Of a DNA stretch of 64,000 nucleotides, positions 17,600-29,004 are shown one piece after another; within the stretch, counting starts at the first letter, position 1, and the number at the start of each line of letters is the position of its first letter. The notes beneath the pieces are model-generated. The model did no database searches. It was not told the origin of the DNA and saw nothing but the letters and a program-made list of their open reading frames with translations. Source of the stretch: an uncultured Coriobacteriaceae bacterium (GTDB lineage: Bacteria > Actinomycetota > Coriobacteriia > Coriobacteriales > Atopobiaceae); contig CACYTH010000015.1 in the NCBI GenBank assembly GCA_902777325.1, positions 1 through 64,000 of the forward strand. Direction: 5' to 3'. The position numbers were made by a program, and so were the translations under genes.

Positions 17600-18121
17600 T
17601 TAGGCCTCCTTCCCGCAGAACATCTCGGCGACGGTGAGGCCACGGCGCTCGGCCGCCTCCTCGGGGCTGGAGAGCTCCTTGAGGCCCTCGGCGGCCGCCT
17701 TGATGATGTTGAGCGCGTTGTTGGTGCCCAGCGACTTGGAAAGCACGTTGGTGATGCCAGCGAGCTCGAACAGCGGACGGACGGGGCCGCCGGCGATAAC
17801 GCCAGTACCCTCGACAGCCGGCTTGATGAGCACGCGACCAGCACCAAAGTGACCCTCGACCGTGTGAGGAATCGAGCCACTCTCGGTGACGGGCACATGG
17901 AACATGTTCTTCTTGGCGTCGTCGACACCCTTCTGGATGGCCAGGGGCACCTCGGTGGACTTGCCCATGCCGAGGCCGACGTTGCCCTTGCCGTCGCCAA
18001 CGGCGACGAGGGCGACGAGGCTCATGCGGCGGCCGCCCTTGACGACCTTGGAGACGCGGTGAATGTAAACGACGCGCTCCTGAAGGTCGGATTCGTTTTG
18101 ACGCTTGCGATCACGTGGCAT
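17600..18121 (-). CDS. rpsE: 30S ribosomal protein S5
   Basis: A 173-residue protein at the mRNA entry site. The N-terminal double-stranded RNA-binding-like domain holds [20 protein letters not shown] and [19 protein letters not shown]; the C-terminal domain has [17 protein letters not shown]. It follows rplR by 12 bases. Confidence 0.98.
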   Translation of the reverse strand: MPRDRKRQNESDLQERVVYIHRVSKVVKGGRRMSLVALVAVGDGKGNVGLGMGKSTEVPLAIQKGVDDAKKNMFHVPVTESGSIPHTVEGHFGAGRVLIKPAVEGTGVIAGGPVRPLFELAGITNVLSKSLGTNNALNIIKAAAEGLKELSSPEEAAERRGLTVAEMFCGKEA

Positions 18122-18133
18122 GAAACTATCCTC

Positions 18134-18502
18134 CTAGAACTTCAGACCCGCGGCGCGGGCACCGTCAGCGAGAGCCTTGACACGGCCATGGTAGAGGTGG
18201 CCACCGCGGTCGAACTTGACCTCGGTGATGCCCTTCTCCAGGGCGCGCTCGGCGACGAGCTTGCCCACGAACTCGGCGGCGTCCTTGTTGGAGCCGACCT
18301 TGCCAGTAGCCTTGAACGACTCATCGAGCGTGGAGGCCGAGCACAGGGTGCGGCCAGCAACGTCGTCGATGACGGCGGCATAGATGTTTGCGTTGGTGCG
18401 ACGCACGTTGAGACGCGGACGCTCGGCGGTACCGGAGATCTTGGCACGAACGCGACGCTTGCGGCGATCGAGCGACTCCTTCTTTGCCTTGAACTTGTTC
18501 AT
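18134..18502 (-). CDS. rplR: 50S ribosomal protein L18
   Basis: A 122-residue 5S rRNA-binding protein with the basic N terminus [20 protein letters not shown] and the motifs [20 protein letters not shown] and [15 protein letters not shown]. It lies 62 bases downstream of rplF. Confidence 0.98.
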   Translation of the reverse strand: MNKFKAKKESLDRRKRRVRAKISGTAERPRLNVRRTNANIYAAVIDDVAGRTLCSASTLDESFKATGKVGSNKDAAEFVGKLVAERALEKGITEVKFDRGGHLYHGRVKALADGARAAGLKF

Positions 18503-18564
18503 CCTTACTCCTTAGACAGTGCCACCACCTGACGGGGTGATGGTCTTGTATGTTGCTAGCGAGG

Positions 18565-19149
18565 CTACTTGGCAGCCTTGCCGAGCTTCCTGCGGATGTG
18601 CTCACCGACGTAGTGGACACCCTTGCCCTTGTAGGGCTCGGGCGGACGCTTGGCGCGGATCTCGGCCGCAACCTGGCCGACCTGCTCCTTGGAGATGCCC
18701 TTGATGTTGATGTGGGTGTTGTCAGGCACCTCGAAGGTGATGTTCTCGGGGCACTTGTAGAGGATGGGGTGAGAGTAGCCGAGGGAGAGCTCGATGTCGG
18801 AGCCCTTGAGGGCGGCACGGTAGCCGACGCCGGTCATCTCGAGCTTCTTCTCGAAGCCCTCGGAAACGCCCACGACCATGTTGTGGATGAGCGTACGGGT
18901 CAGGCCCTGCATGGCGTTGGCAGCCTTGTAGGCCTTGGTCTGCTTGAAGTCCTCGTGGGAGAGGTCCTCGGTCTCAGGGGTGCGCGGGACCTTGACCAGG
19001 ATCTCCTCGCCCTCCTGCTCGATGACGAGCAGCTCAGAGAAAGTACGGTCGAGCTCACCCTTGGGGCCCTTGACCGCCACGTGAGTCCCATCGATGGTCA
19101 CGGTGACCCCTGCGGGAATCTGAACAGGCTTCTTGCCAATACGAGACAT
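18565..19149 (-). CDS. rplF: 50S ribosomal protein L6
   Basis: A 194-residue protein near the GTPase-associated centre, made of two similar domains. It begins MSRIGKKPVQIPAGVTVTID and ends with the family signature KRPPEPYKGKGVHYVGEHIR. It is about 15 residues longer than common L6, owing to a loop (KVPRTPETEDLSHEDFKQ, near residues 50-70) in the first domain. Confidence 0.98.
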   Translation of the reverse strand: MSRIGKKPVQIPAGVTVTIDGTHVAVKGPKGELDRTFSELLVIEQEGEEILVKVPRTPETEDLSHEDFKQTKAYKAANAMQGLTRTLIHNMVVGVSEGFEKKLEMTGVGYRAALKGSDIELSLGYSHPILYKCPENITFEVPDNTHINIKGISKEQVGQVAAEIRAKRPPEPYKGKGVHYVGEHIRRKLGKAAK

Positions 19150-19179
19150 TGTCTCCTCCTATCTAATTCCTGCCGCGGG

Positions 19180-19578
19180 TTACCAGATGTAGCAAATGAC
19201 CTCGCCGCCGATGCCCAGCTTGCGGGCGTCGCGGTCGCACATCATGCCCTTGGAAGTGGAGATGACGGCGGTGCCCAGGCCATCAAGGACGCGGGGCAGG
19301 TCTGCGGCGGAAGAGTAGATGCGAAGTCCCAGCTTGGAGATGCGACGGATGCCACGGATGGCCTTGCTGCGCTTGGGACCGTACTTCAGGGTGATGTGGA
19401 GGGTCTTCTGGGGCTTGGTGTCCTCGACATCGTAGCCCGCGATGTAACCCTCCTCGTAGATGACGCGCGCGATCTCGGCGAGGACCTTGCTCGAGGGCAT
19501 GGAGACCTCGGACTTGCCTGCTGAGCTAGCGTTGCGGATGCGCGTCAGCATGTCAGCGATGGGATCGGTAACCTTCAT
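19180..19578 (-). CDS. rpsH: 30S ribosomal protein S8
   Basis: A 132-residue 16S-binding protein (MKVTDPIADMLTRIRNASSA) with the C-terminal signature GTAVISTSKGMMCDRDARKL and the end GEVICYIW. It lies 30 bases upstream of rplF. In other bacteria S8 represses this operon. Confidence 0.98.
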   Translation of the reverse strand: MKVTDPIADMLTRIRNASSAGKSEVSMPSSKVLAEIARVIYEEGYIAGYDVEDTKPQKTLHITLKYGPKRSKAIRGIRRISKLGLRIYSSAADLPRVLDGLGTAVISTSKGMMCDRDARKLGIGGEVICYIW

Positions 19579-19665
19579 ACCTTGCTTCTCCTTAGTTCGT
19601 GATGAATCTGCGTGCCTGGTTCGGATGCGCCCTTAGCGCAAACGCCTAGGTACGTGTGCCCTGAC

Positions 19666-19851
19666 TTACCAGCTTGCCTTGGTGACGCCAGGAAGCTCGC
19701 CCCTGCTGGCCAGCTCGCGGAAGCACACACGGCACAGACCGAACTTGCGATAGACGGAGTGGGGACGCCCACAACGCTGGCAGCGGTTCTGCTTGCGCGT
19801 GCTGAACTTCGGCTCGCGGTTAGCCTTGACGATCATCGATGTCTTAGCCAC
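19666..19851 (-). CDS. rpsZ: 30S ribosomal protein S14, zinc-binding short form
   Basis: A 61-residue type Z S14 with the zinc site CQRCG...CRVC (residues 24-43) and the ending [16 protein letters not shown]. The start is the GTG at 19851, preceded by GGAGGAAGT; the frame is open further upstream but begins with unrelated residues. It follows rplE by 63 bases, and rpsH is 87 bases further on. Confidence 0.96.
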   Translation of the reverse strand: MAKTSMIVKANREPKFSTRKQNRCQRCGRPHSVYRKFGLCRVCFRELASRGELPGVTKASW

Positions 19852-19914
19852 ACTTCCTCCTTCATATATGTGGCCCCCGCCACCTCGACGGGGGCTACTT
19901 ACCAAATGGATTGC

Positions 19915-20475
19915 TTACTTGCGCTTGAACGGGAAGTGGAAGGCGTCGAGCAGTGCCTTGCCCTCCTCGTCGGTGGTAGCGGTGGTGACGATGGTGATGT
20001 CCATGCCACGGGTGCGGTCGATCTTGTCGTAGTCGATCTCGGGGAAGATCAGCTGCTCGGTGACACCCATGGAGAAGTTGCCGTGACCGTCAAAGCTGGT
20101 GGCCTTGACACCGCGGAAGTCGCGGATGCGAGGGATTGCGGTGGCGATCAGGCGATCGAGGAACTCGTACATGCGGTCGCCGCGGAGGGTGACCTTGGCG
20201 CCGATGGCCATGCCCTGGCGAAGCTTGAAGGTAGCGATGGACTTGCGGGCATGGGTGACCAGGGGCTGCTGGCCGGTGATGGTGCGCAGGTCGGCGACGG
20301 CGCCGTCGATGGCCTTGGCGTCCTGAGCGGCCTCACCAACACCCATGTTGACGACGATCTTCTCGATCTTCGGGATCTGCATGACGTTCTTGTACTCGAA
20401 CTTCTTCTGCATCTCGTCGCGGATGGTGGAGATGTAATACTCCTTGAGGCGCGGGACGTACTTCTCTTCTGCCAT
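19915..20475 (-). CDS. rplE: 50S ribosomal protein L5
   Basis: A 186-residue 5S rRNA- and tRNA-contacting protein with [38 protein letters not shown] and [20 protein letters not shown]. The ATG at 20475 follows AAGGAGTAACT. In nearly all bacteria rplE directly follows rplX; here 3.5 kb with two other genes lies between them, so rplE appears to start its own transcript from a promoter around 20602-20631. Confidence 0.98.
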   Translation of the reverse strand: MAEEKYVPRLKEYYISTIRDEMQKKFEYKNVMQIPKIEKIVVNMGVGEAAQDAKAIDGAVADLRTITGQQPLVTHARKSIATFKLRQGMAIGAKVTLRGDRMYEFLDRLIATAIPRIRDFRGVKATSFDGHGNFSMGVTEQLIFPEIDYDKIDRTRGMDITIVTTATTDEEGKALLDAFHFPFKRK

Positions 20476-20601
20476 AGTTACTCCTTTGGATCGTGGTGGT
20501 TTACGCGCGGGGTCTTTGCCTCGCGCCACCTGGGTTGGCGGCCCAGGAGCCATTGCATGCGCTATAGGCAGAACTATCCCTACCTAAAGACGCAAGAATT
20601 A

Positions 20602-20631
20602 ACTATATGCCTTTGACTGGTAAATTGCCAG
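20602..20631 (-). promoter_or_regulatory. Candidate promoter of rplE-...-secY
   Basis: On the minus strand CTGGCA (20626-20631) and TATAGT (20602-20607) are 18 bp apart, with an A/T-rich spacer. The start point would be near 20595, giving a leader of about 120 bases before rplE. A small inverted repeat (ACTGG/CCAGT) overlaps the -35 region. The leader contains a CCTGGG/CCCAGG hairpin. Confidence 0.45.
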
Positions 20632-20774
20632 TTTGGACGATAAGCACACAATTGCCAAATGTCAGCAGCATCTTGTGGCACCAAGCTAATTCCCGCTTAA
20701 TGAGGCGCCATACATTTGTTTTCAAACTAGTGGGAAATAAGAGGTGGCAATCATGCCCTGAACATACATTGTTG

Positions 20775-20780
20775 TATAAT
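20775..20780 (+). promoter_or_regulatory. Perfect TATAAT -10 element upstream of the LTA-synthase-like gene
   Basis: A consensus TATAAT lies 105 bases before the ATG at 20885 in an AT-rich intergenic region. No good -35 hexamer is seen at 16-18 bp, so an activator may be needed. The rest of 20476-20884 holds no gene I can support. Confidence 0.35.
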
Positions 20781-20884
20781 CTGCGCTGCAAATTAGACTC
20801 AATATTCATCGCAGCCCTTTTTTAGCCTGCATAAATGTGTTATTGTACCAACATATATACGTTATCCCACTCGACAAGGCTCAT

Positions 20885-22867
20885 ATGAATACGAAGGTTA
20901 CGGTCGAGGAACTGTTCGCCCGACTATCACGGAAGTCTGCCCTGCTGTTTTGCATTTGCTCCGGATTCGCACTCTTTTGCTTTGCGGTAGGTGCTCTACT
21001 GCTTTCCCTCCAGGTCTGGCTCGCCGAAACATGGGCGGAGCTCTCCCCCGACGAGATTCTCTTTCATCTTCGGGCCTCTCTCAGTGGCACTGACACAACC
21101 GTCATCTGGTCCTTTTGCCTGCAGTACCTATCTTCGGTAATAGTTGCCACACTCATCGTCTTCTTTTGTCATCGCCTCGCCCGTTGCCAAAGCCTCGACA
21201 TGCGATGCACCACCATCGGAATTACCGCTTTGCTCGGACTGTGCATGAGTGGCGTTGCGTTGTTCAACTTCTCGCAAATGGTTGATCTTAAAGCTTTTCT
21301 ATCACCTCACGCAAACGCCGAGGGGGCAGGATTCATAGCCGAGCACTACATAGACCCCGAAGACGTTGGCATGAGCTTTCCCGAGAAGAAGCGCAACCTC
21401 ATCTACATCTACCTTGAGTCCATGGAACTGACTTTTGAGGATGAGGCCAGCGGGGGCATTTGGAACGACAACTTGATACCTGAGCTCACTGGGCTTGCGC
21501 GTGAAGGTGATACCTTCGCCGGCACCGCTTCCAAACTCAATGGTGCCATCGTTCTTCCCGGCACAGAGTGGACTATGGGAGCAATGTTTGGGCAGAGTTC
21601 CGGTACGCCTCTCAAGCTACCCTTCTATGGAAACTTCGTCAGCGAGAATATGACCGACTTCTTCCCCGGGATGACCACCATCGGCGACATACTGGAAAAA
21701 GAAGGATATCATCAGTGTCTCCTGATTGGTTCAGATGCCTCATTTGGCTCGCGCAGGGAATTCTTTGCCGAGCACGGCAATTATGACATCTACGATTATG
21801 TGCGCGCCAAAGAAGATGGTTTCATCGATTCTGACTACAAGGTCTTTTGGGGCTTTGAAGACCAAAAGCTTTTCGAATGGGCGCGGAACATACTGCCTGA
21901 GCTTGCCGCATCCGACAGCCCCTTCAATCTCACCATGCTCACTGTCGACACTCATTTTGAAGACGGGTACGTGTGCGACCTCTGTGGCACCGAGCATGGC
22001 AACGACCAATACGCCAACGTCATGAGCTGCTCGAGCCGTCAGGTCGAAGGGTTCATACGCTGGATCCAAGCGCAGGATTTCTACGAGAACACTACCGTGG
22101 TTATCTGTGGAGACCATACCACCATGGACAGCGACTTCTGCAGTGACGTTCCCGAGACATACAGACGTCGCACTTACACCACGGTCCTCAACAGCGCGGT
22201 TACGTGCTCTGATGCTATGTCAAACCGTACGTACTCGACGCTTGACATGTTCCCGACCACGCTGGCTGCACTGGGGGTTACCGTTGAAGGCAACCGGTTG
22301 GGGCTTGGCACCAACCTCTATTCCGAGGACCCCACGATCCTGGAGGAGTATGGGGTGGACGAGTGTGCAGAACAATTGCAAAAGATGTCACTCTTCCTCG
22401 AACAGTTCTCTGACTCCAATCTAGGCAATACGATGATTGAGGGTGCCAAAGAAGAGTGCATCCTAAGCTACGACGACGGTTCTCTGGGCTTTGGAGGCTT
22501 CCTTCTTGGCGACATGCGGCTCATTGACCCAACACTAATCGAGGATGCGTATGTAGTTCTGTTCGACGATCGCACCAACGAGACCACCACCCTTGCCATG
22601 AGCGAATGGACAAGCGATGAGAAGTTTTCGCACCACAACAGCTTGAACCTCGCTCACTACTATCTCGGCGCCCAGATCGAATTGTCCGAAGAGGACCTCG
22701 CGCACACCTTCGCAACTGCCTACGTCACCATCAAGGATCACGGTGAGCAGAGATTCGGCATATGGACCATGGAGATGGCTCGAAAGCGCGCGGAAGCCAA
22801 AGCGTTAGGAAGCGAAAACCTACTGGTACAACGTGAGAGTGCGCGTTCGGCCAGAATGCCTGCATAG
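20885..22867 (+). CDS. LTA-synthase-like membrane phosphoglycerol/sulfatase-fold transferase
   Basis: A 660-residue protein with about three N-terminal membrane segments (ALLFCICSGFALFCFAVGALLLSL; the YLSSVIVATLIVFF region; ITALLGLCMSGVALFNF) and a large extracellular alkaline-phosphatase-superfamily domain from about residue 160. The metal/nucleophile region reads LIYIYLESMELTF, then the likely catalytic threonine in LPGTEWTMGAMFGQSSG. LTVDTHFEDGY and VVICGDHTTMDSDF supply further metal ligands. Families with this plan make lipoteichoic acid or modify glycans with phosphoglycerol; the substrate here is unknown. Its start is the ATG at 20885, preceded by AAGG. GC content is visibly lower than in the flanking ribosomal genes and codon choice differs, so it was probably acquired. 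It runs against the ribosomal genes on either side. Confidence 0.87.
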   Translation: MNTKVTVEELFARLSRKSALLFCICSGFALFCFAVGALLLSLQVWLAETWAELSPDEILFHLRASLSGTDTTVIWSFCLQYLSSVIVATLIVFFCHRLARCQSLDMRCTTIGITALLGLCMSGVALFNFSQMVDLKAFLSPHANAEGAGFIAEHYIDPEDVGMSFPEKKRNLIYIYLESMELTFEDEASGGIWNDNLIPELTGLAREGDTFAGTASKLNGAIVLPGTEWTMGAMFGQSSGTPLKLPFYGNFVSENMTDFFPGMTTIGDILEKEGYHQCLLIGSDASFGSRREFFAEHGNYDIYDYVRAKEDGFIDSDYKVFWGFEDQKLFEWARNILPELAASDSPFNLTMLTVDTHFEDGYVCDLCGTEHGNDQYANVMSCSSRQVEGFIRWIQAQDFYENTTVVICGDHTTMDSDFCSDVPETYRRRTYTTVLNSAVTCSDAMSNRTYSTLDMFPTTLAALGVTVEGNRLGLGTNLYSEDPTILEEYGVDECAEQLQKMSLFLEQFSDSNLGNTMIEGAKEECILSYDDGSLGFGGFLLGDMRLIDPTLIEDAYVVLFDDRTNETTTLAMSEWTSDEKFSHHNSLNLAHYYLGAQIELSEEDLAHTFATAYVTIKDHGEQRFGIWTMEMARKRAEAKALGSENLLVQRESARSARMPA

Positions 22868-22934
22868 CATCACGTCCCAAGTGGTACCAGAAGCCACACC
22901 ATCCCACAAGCGAATGCCTAAGCTCCTATAACCT

Positions 22935-23900
22935 CTACCGGTTGACCTCGTTTGTAAGCGGCTCACCGGCGATAAAGGCCTCCAGGTTGTCCCTGCAGAG
23001 CGCAACCGTACAGGCAGTCTGCTCGGGTAGGTGCCAGAAGCCCGAGATGTGCGGCGTGATGAGGGCGTTGGGCTCGGCCCATAGCGCATGCTTCGCCGGC
23101 AGCGGCTCCGGGTTGGTGACGTCTAGGGCCGCACCTGCCAGATGGCCCTCGCGCAGCGCCTCTGCCAGGGCATCGCTGTCCACCAGGTCTCCCCTGCCGC
23201 CGTTGACGAAGTAGCTCCCCTTGCGCATCGTGGCAAAGAAGCGCTCCCCCGCGAGTCCGCGGGTCTCCGGCGTGCTTGGCAGCGCTGACGCAACCACGTC
23301 CATCTCACCCAGCACATCAAAGATCTGTTCCATCGTGATCATGCGCTCGAAGGGGTCGCATGCATCGACGACGGTCCTACGGGCACCCGTCACGTGTGCA
23401 CCCATGGCAACGCAAAGCCGCGCAAACCCGGAGCCGATGCTGCCGGCTCCAAGCACCAGCACGTTTGCGCCTGCAAGTGTCCGCACGGTCCCCTCGTCGC
23501 ACCAGAGCGCCTTCGCCTGGTTGTCGCGATACAGGTGAAGCTTCTTCATGAGGCACAGGAGCTGGGCAAACATGTGCTCGGACACCGCCTGGCCGTATGT
23601 GCCGGCCGCAGAGCTCAGTCGCGTTCCCTCGGCGAGCATGCCATCCTTGAGGTAGTGGTCGTATCCAGCCGACGAGGTCTGCAGCCAAAGCAGCCCCTGC
23701 GGTGCATGGAGCAGCGAGGCCGGAACGTTACCCACGATGAGCGTCGCCGCATTGATGTCATGCTCCTGCACGTTTGGCTCTCGTATGAAGGTCGCCGTGG
23801 CGCCAGCCCCTTCTATGAGCTCGGCAAAAGCCTGCTTCTCCACATCGTTGAGTGGCAGGGTGACAAGCACGTTCTTGCCTGACAGGTAGACTCGCGACAT
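22935..23900 (-). CDS. D-isomer-specific 2-hydroxyacid dehydrogenase
   Basis: A 321-residue NAD(P)-dependent oxidoreductase. The nucleotide-binding motif is VLVLGAGSIGSGFARL (about residues 147-162). The catalytic arginine is in NGGRGDLVDSDAL, the glutamate in TNPEPLP and the histidine in ITPHISGFW. The substrate cannot be deduced. The ATG at 23900 has GAGGGAAGCTC upstream. It begins only 28 bases past the terminator behind rplX, leaving no room for a full promoter of its own, so it may depend on read-through. It converges with the LTA-synthase-like gene. Together they interrupt the ribosomal cluster. Confidence 0.9.
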   Translation of the reverse strand: MSRVYLSGKNVLVTLPLNDVEKQAFAELIEGAGATATFIREPNVQEHDINAATLIVGNVPASLLHAPQGLLWLQTSSAGYDHYLKDGMLAEGTRLSSAAGTYGQAVSEHMFAQLLCLMKKLHLYRDNQAKALWCDEGTVRTLAGANVLVLGAGSIGSGFARLCVAMGAHVTGARRTVVDACDPFERMITMEQIFDVLGEMDVVASALPSTPETRGLAGERFFATMRKGSYFVNGGRGDLVDSDALAEALREGHLAGAALDVTNPEPLPAKHALWAEPNALITPHISGFWHLPEQTACTVALCRDNLEAFIAGEPLTNEVNR

Positions 23901-23927
23901 GAGCTTCCCTCACATTCTCTCGGTATG

Positions 23928-23958
23928 AAAAAGGGGCCGCTCCTCACGGAACGGCCCC
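23928..23958 (-). terminator. Rho-independent terminator after rplX
   Basis: On the minus strand GGGGCCGTTCC (23948-23958) pairs with GGAGCGGCCCC (23933-23943) around a GTGA loop, an 11-bp stem with one G-T pair. TTTTT follows (23928-23932). It is 16 bases past the rplX stop, so the S10 transcript ends here instead of continuing to rplE. Confidence 0.93.
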
Positions 23959-23974
23959 CGAAGTCACAGAGTTC

Positions 23975-24292
23975 TTAGAACTCGGCACCGCACTTCTTGC
24001 AGATGCGGATCTTCTTGCCCTCGGCGTTCTTGCCATGGCCCACGCGGGTCGGCTTGCCGCAGGCCGGGCAGATGAGCATCACGTTGGAGACGTCGATGGC
24101 CGCCTCCTGCTCGATGATGCCACCCTGCTGGTTGGTCGGGGTCGGACGCTGGGCCTTCTTGACGATGGCAACGCCCTCGACAATGACCTTGCCCTCGGCG
24201 GGCTTGGCAACCAGGACCTCGCCCTGCTTGCCCTTGTCCTTGCCGGAGAGGACCTGGACCTTGTCGCCCTTCTTCACGTTCATCTTAGGCAT
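23975..24292 (-). CDS. rplX: 50S ribosomal protein L24
   Basis: A 105-residue assembly initiator of the 50S. The KOW motif is in [20 protein letters not shown]. The C terminus carries a CPACG...CKKCG arrangement ([25 protein letters not shown]), a possible zinc ribbon found in some L24 proteins. The ATG at 24292 has AAGGAGG upstream. It is the last gene before the insertion and is followed by a strong terminator. Confidence 0.96.
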   Translation of the reverse strand: MPKMNVKKGDKVQVLSGKDKGKQGEVLVAKPAEGKVIVEGVAIVKKAQRPTPTNQQGGIIEQEAAIDVSNVMLICPACGKPTRVGHGKNAEGKKIRICKKCGAEF

Positions 24293-24307
24293 TCGTCTCA
24301 CGCCTCC

Positions 24308-24676
24308 TTACAGCGTCTCGGGAGCGAGCGAGACGATCTTCATGTAGCGGTGGTCGCGCAGCTCGCGTGCGACGGGCCCGAAGATACGGGTGCCACGCGG
24401 CTCGCCGTCCTTGTTGACCAGGACGCAGGCGTTCTGGTCGAACTTGATGTAGCTGCCGTCCTTGCGACGGTTCTCCTTGGCGGTGCGAACGATGACGCAA
24501 CGCACGATGTCGCCCTTCTTCACCTGTCCGCCAGGAGTGGCCTCCTGCACGGCGCCGATGATGACGTCGGCGAGACCAGCGTAGCGACGCTTGGAGCCAC
24601 CAAGGACCTTGATGCACTTCACACGCTTGGCGCCGCTGTTGTCAGCGACGTTGAGCATGGTCTCCATCTGAATCAT
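24308..24676 (-). CDS. rplN: 50S ribosomal protein L14
   Basis: A 122-residue protein that contacts the 30S. Signatures are [33 protein letters not shown] and [14 protein letters not shown]. It is 15 bases upstream of rplX. Confidence 0.98.
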   Translation of the reverse strand: MIQMETMLNVADNSGAKRVKCIKVLGGSKRRYAGLADVIIGAVQEATPGGQVKKGDIVRCVIVRTAKENRRKDGSYIKFDQNACVLVNKDGEPRGTRIFGPVARELRDHRYMKIVSLAPETL

Positions 24677-24737
24677 TTACATCCTCCGAACTCTTTGGCA
24701 GCCTGATCTGATTGGCTGGCAAAGTTGCGGTCCTTAC

Positions 24738-25004
24738 TTACTTGGCACGCTCCACGATCTCGACGAGACGCCAACGCTTGGTCTTGGACAGCGGGCGAGT
24801 CTCCATGACGCGAACGGTATCGCCGAGGCCGGCCTCGTTCTTCTCGTCATGGCAATGGAGCTTCTTGTGGATGGTCATCATCTTGCCGTACTTGGGATGA
24901 TGCTTGCGGTACTCGATCTGAACCGTGATCGTCTTGTCACCAGAGAGGGAGATGACGGTCCCGGTGCGCACCTTGCGCGCGTTCCTGATTTCGGTGTCAG
25001 CCAT
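24738..25004 (-). CDS. rpsQ: 30S ribosomal protein S17
   Basis: An 88-residue OB-fold 16S-binding protein with [37 protein letters not shown] and [20 protein letters not shown]. It follows rpmC by 15 bases. Confidence 0.98.
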   Translation of the reverse strand: MADTEIRNARKVRTGTVISLSGDKTITVQIEYRKHHPKYGKMMTIHKKLHCHDEKNEAGLGDTVRVMETRPLSKTKRWRLVEIVERAK

Positions 25005-25019
25005 TTCTTACTCTCCGGT

Positions 25020-25235
25020 CTACTTCTCGGCCGCGTTCTTGGCGGCAGCAATCTCACGGGCACGCATCTCGGTCTGGATACGTGCGATCTCACGCTTGAC
25101 GTTGGTCACGCGAGCGGTGTTGTCGAGCTGGCTGGTAGCCATCTGGAAGCGCAGGTTGAACAGCTCAGCGCGGCTTTCCTCGAGCTTCTTGGCCAGCTCC
25201 TCGTCAGTGAGCTCGCGAATCTCGTTGTACTTCAT
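25020..25235 (-). CDS. rpmC: 50S ribosomal protein L29
   Basis: A 71-residue helical protein near the exit tunnel, with [20 protein letters not shown] and [20 protein letters not shown]. It lies 3 bases downstream of rplP. Confidence 0.98.
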   Translation of the reverse strand: MKYNEIRELTDEELAKKLEESRAELFNLRFQMATSQLDNTARVTNVKREIARIQTEMRAREIAAAKNAAEK

Positions 25236-25238
25236 TTA

Positions 25239-26374
<1,136 letters not shown>

Positions 26375-26376
26375 CC

Positions 26377-26736
26377 TTACGCCTCCTTTCGCGGTGCGAC
26401 GATAACGGTGATGTGGCTGGTGCGCTTGTTGATGCGCGACGCGGAGCCCTTGGCACGAGGACGGATGCGCTTCAGCGTGGGGCCCTCGTCAACGTATGCG
26501 GCGGCAATCACGAGGTTGTCGGCGCGCAGGTTGTTGTTGTTCTCGGCGTTGGCCACGGCAGAGCGGACCACCTTGGCGACCGGCTCGGCGGCAGCGCGGG
26601 TGGAGAACTGCAGGACCTCGAGGGCCTGCTCGACGCTCTTGTTGCGGATCTGGTCAACGACCATGCGGACCTTGCGAGGTGCCATGCGGACGTACTTGGC
26701 CGTCGCACGCACCTGGTTGTCGGTGTTGTTAGCCAT
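26377..26736 (-). CDS. rplV: 50S ribosomal protein L22
   Basis: A 119-residue protein lining the exit tunnel: [20 protein letters not shown] near the start and [20 protein letters not shown] in the extended loop. It is 16 bases downstream of rpsS. Confidence 0.98.
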   Translation of the reverse strand: MANNTDNQVRATAKYVRMAPRKVRMVVDQIRNKSVEQALEVLQFSTRAAAEPVAKVVRSAVANAENNNNLRADNLVIAAAYVDEGPTLKRIRPRAKGSASRINKRTSHITVIVAPRKEA

Positions 26737-26752
26737 TTAGTTCCTATCCCCC

Positions 26753-27013
26753 CTACTTGACCTTGTGGCCGATGAACTTGCGCGTAGGGGCGAACTCGCC
26801 CAGCTTGTGGCCGACCATCGACTCGGTGACGTACACGGGGACATGCTTGCGGCCATCGTGGACAGCGATCGTGTGACCAACCATCTCGGGGAAGATGGTC
26901 GAGGAACGCGACCAGGTCTTGATGACCTCCTTCTTGCCAGACTCGTTCATAGCAGCGACACGCGCAAGGAGGCGAGTCTCCACAAACGGGCCCTTCTTGA
27001 GACTTCTGCTCAT
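26753..27013 (-). CDS. rpsS: 30S ribosomal protein S19
   Basis: An 86-residue protein of the 30S head, [19 protein letters not shown], with [20 protein letters not shown] and [15 protein letters not shown]. It is 31 bases downstream of rplB. Confidence 0.98.
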   Translation of the reverse strand: MSRSLKKGPFVETRLLARVAAMNESGKKEVIKTWSRSSTIFPEMVGHTIAVHDGRKHVPVYVTESMVGHKLGEFAPTRKFIGHKVK

Positions 27014-27044
27014 TCTTTCGATCTCCTACTACTCGTGTTTCAGG

Positions 27045-27887
<843 letters not shown>

Positions 27888-28031
27888 TACGTACCTTTCC
27901 CTTCTTCTTCCGTTGGCCGTCCCGCTTAAGGGTGTGGACGGGACGACACCGGATTACCACGGTACCGCGCGTATCCATCACACGCGGCATACGAGCCTTG
28001 GCCCCCTTTGGGACCAAGGCGAAATACCTGC

Positions 28032-28334
28032 TTACTCCTCAGCAGCCTGCTGCGGAGCGAAGACCTCGATCTGCTCGCCGGGGGCGATGGTGACGATGGC
28101 CTTCTTCCAAGTGCGGGTCTTGCCGTACTGGTAGCGGACGCGCTTGTTCTTGGCCTTTGCCCACATGGTGTTGACCTTGAGGACGTGCACGCCGAAGAGC
28201 TTCTCGACGGCGGCGGCAATCTCCTCCTTGGGGGCGGTGCGAGCAACCTCGAAGGTGTACTTGCCCTGCTCCATGAGGTCGAACGAACGCTCGGTCACGA
28301 TCGGGCGGATGATGACATCGTATGCGGTCTGCAT
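28032..28334 (-). CDS. rplW: 50S ribosomal protein L23
   Basis: A 100-residue exit-tunnel protein that docks trigger factor and SRP. It starts [20 protein letters not shown] and contains YTFEVARTAPKEEIAAAVEK and FGVHVLKVNTM. The ATG overlaps the rplD stop by one base (TAATG). The 144 bases between rplW and rplB show nothing notable. Confidence 0.97.
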   Translation of the reverse strand: MQTAYDVIIRPIVTERSFDLMEQGKYTFEVARTAPKEEIAAAVEKLFGVHVLKVNTMWAKAKNKRVRYQYGKTRTWKKAIVTIAPGEQIEVFAPQQAAEE

Positions 28335-28960
28335 TACGCGAGCACCTCCTCGAGCTGCTTGGCAACCTCGGTGGTCATGACCAGGCAAGCGTTGTCGATG
28401 AGATAACGGGTGTTGGCCTCGGAGATGCCGATGACCTCGACCTTGGGGATGTTGCGGAACGACAGGTAGGTGATGACGTCGTCGTCGGGGACAACGATGG
28501 TCACGCGCTTGCCGTCGATGCCGAGCGCCTTGAGGATGGCGACGGCCTTCTTGGTGGCGGGCTCGTCGAAGGAGAGCGAGTCGAGCAGGATGAGCTCGGC
28601 GTCAGCCAGCTTGCCGGAGAGCACGGAGCGCATGGCGAGCTTCTTCTCCTTGTTGTTGGCACGCTTGGCGTGGCTGCGGGGGGTAGGCCCGAAGATCGCG
28701 CCGCCGCCGGTCCACTGGCCGGCACGCGTGGAGCCCTGGCGGGCACGGCCGGTGCCCTTCTGGCGATAGGGCTTCTTACCGCCACCGGAGACGTCGTGAC
28801 GGTTCTTGACGGAATGGGTGCCCTGACGCAGGCTGGCCTCGTAGGCGACGACCACCTGATGCACCACGGGGATGTTCGGCTCGATGCCGAACACGTCAGA
28901 GGAGAGCTCGACGGTACCGACCGCCTGTCCCTCGACGTTCTTGACTTCGATGTTGGACAT
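28334..28960 (-). CDS. rplD: 50S ribosomal protein L4
   Basis: A 208-residue protein with a tunnel loop ([34 protein letters not shown]). The C-terminal domain has [15 protein letters not shown]. In some bacteria L4 regulates the S10 operon. It is 44 bases downstream of rplC. Confidence 0.98.
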   Translation of the reverse strand: MSNIEVKNVEGQAVGTVELSSDVFGIEPNIPVVHQVVVAYEASLRQGTHSVKNRHDVSGGGKKPYRQKGTGRARQGSTRAGQWTGGGAIFGPTPRSHAKRANNKEKKLAMRSVLSGKLADAELILLDSLSFDEPATKKAVAILKALGIDGKRVTIVVPDDDVITYLSFRNIPKVEVIGISEANTRYLIDNACLVMTTEVAKQLEEVLA

Positions 28961-29004
28961 CTCTTGTCCTCCTTGGGAGCCTAAAGGCTACTAACGTGGG
29001 GCCC

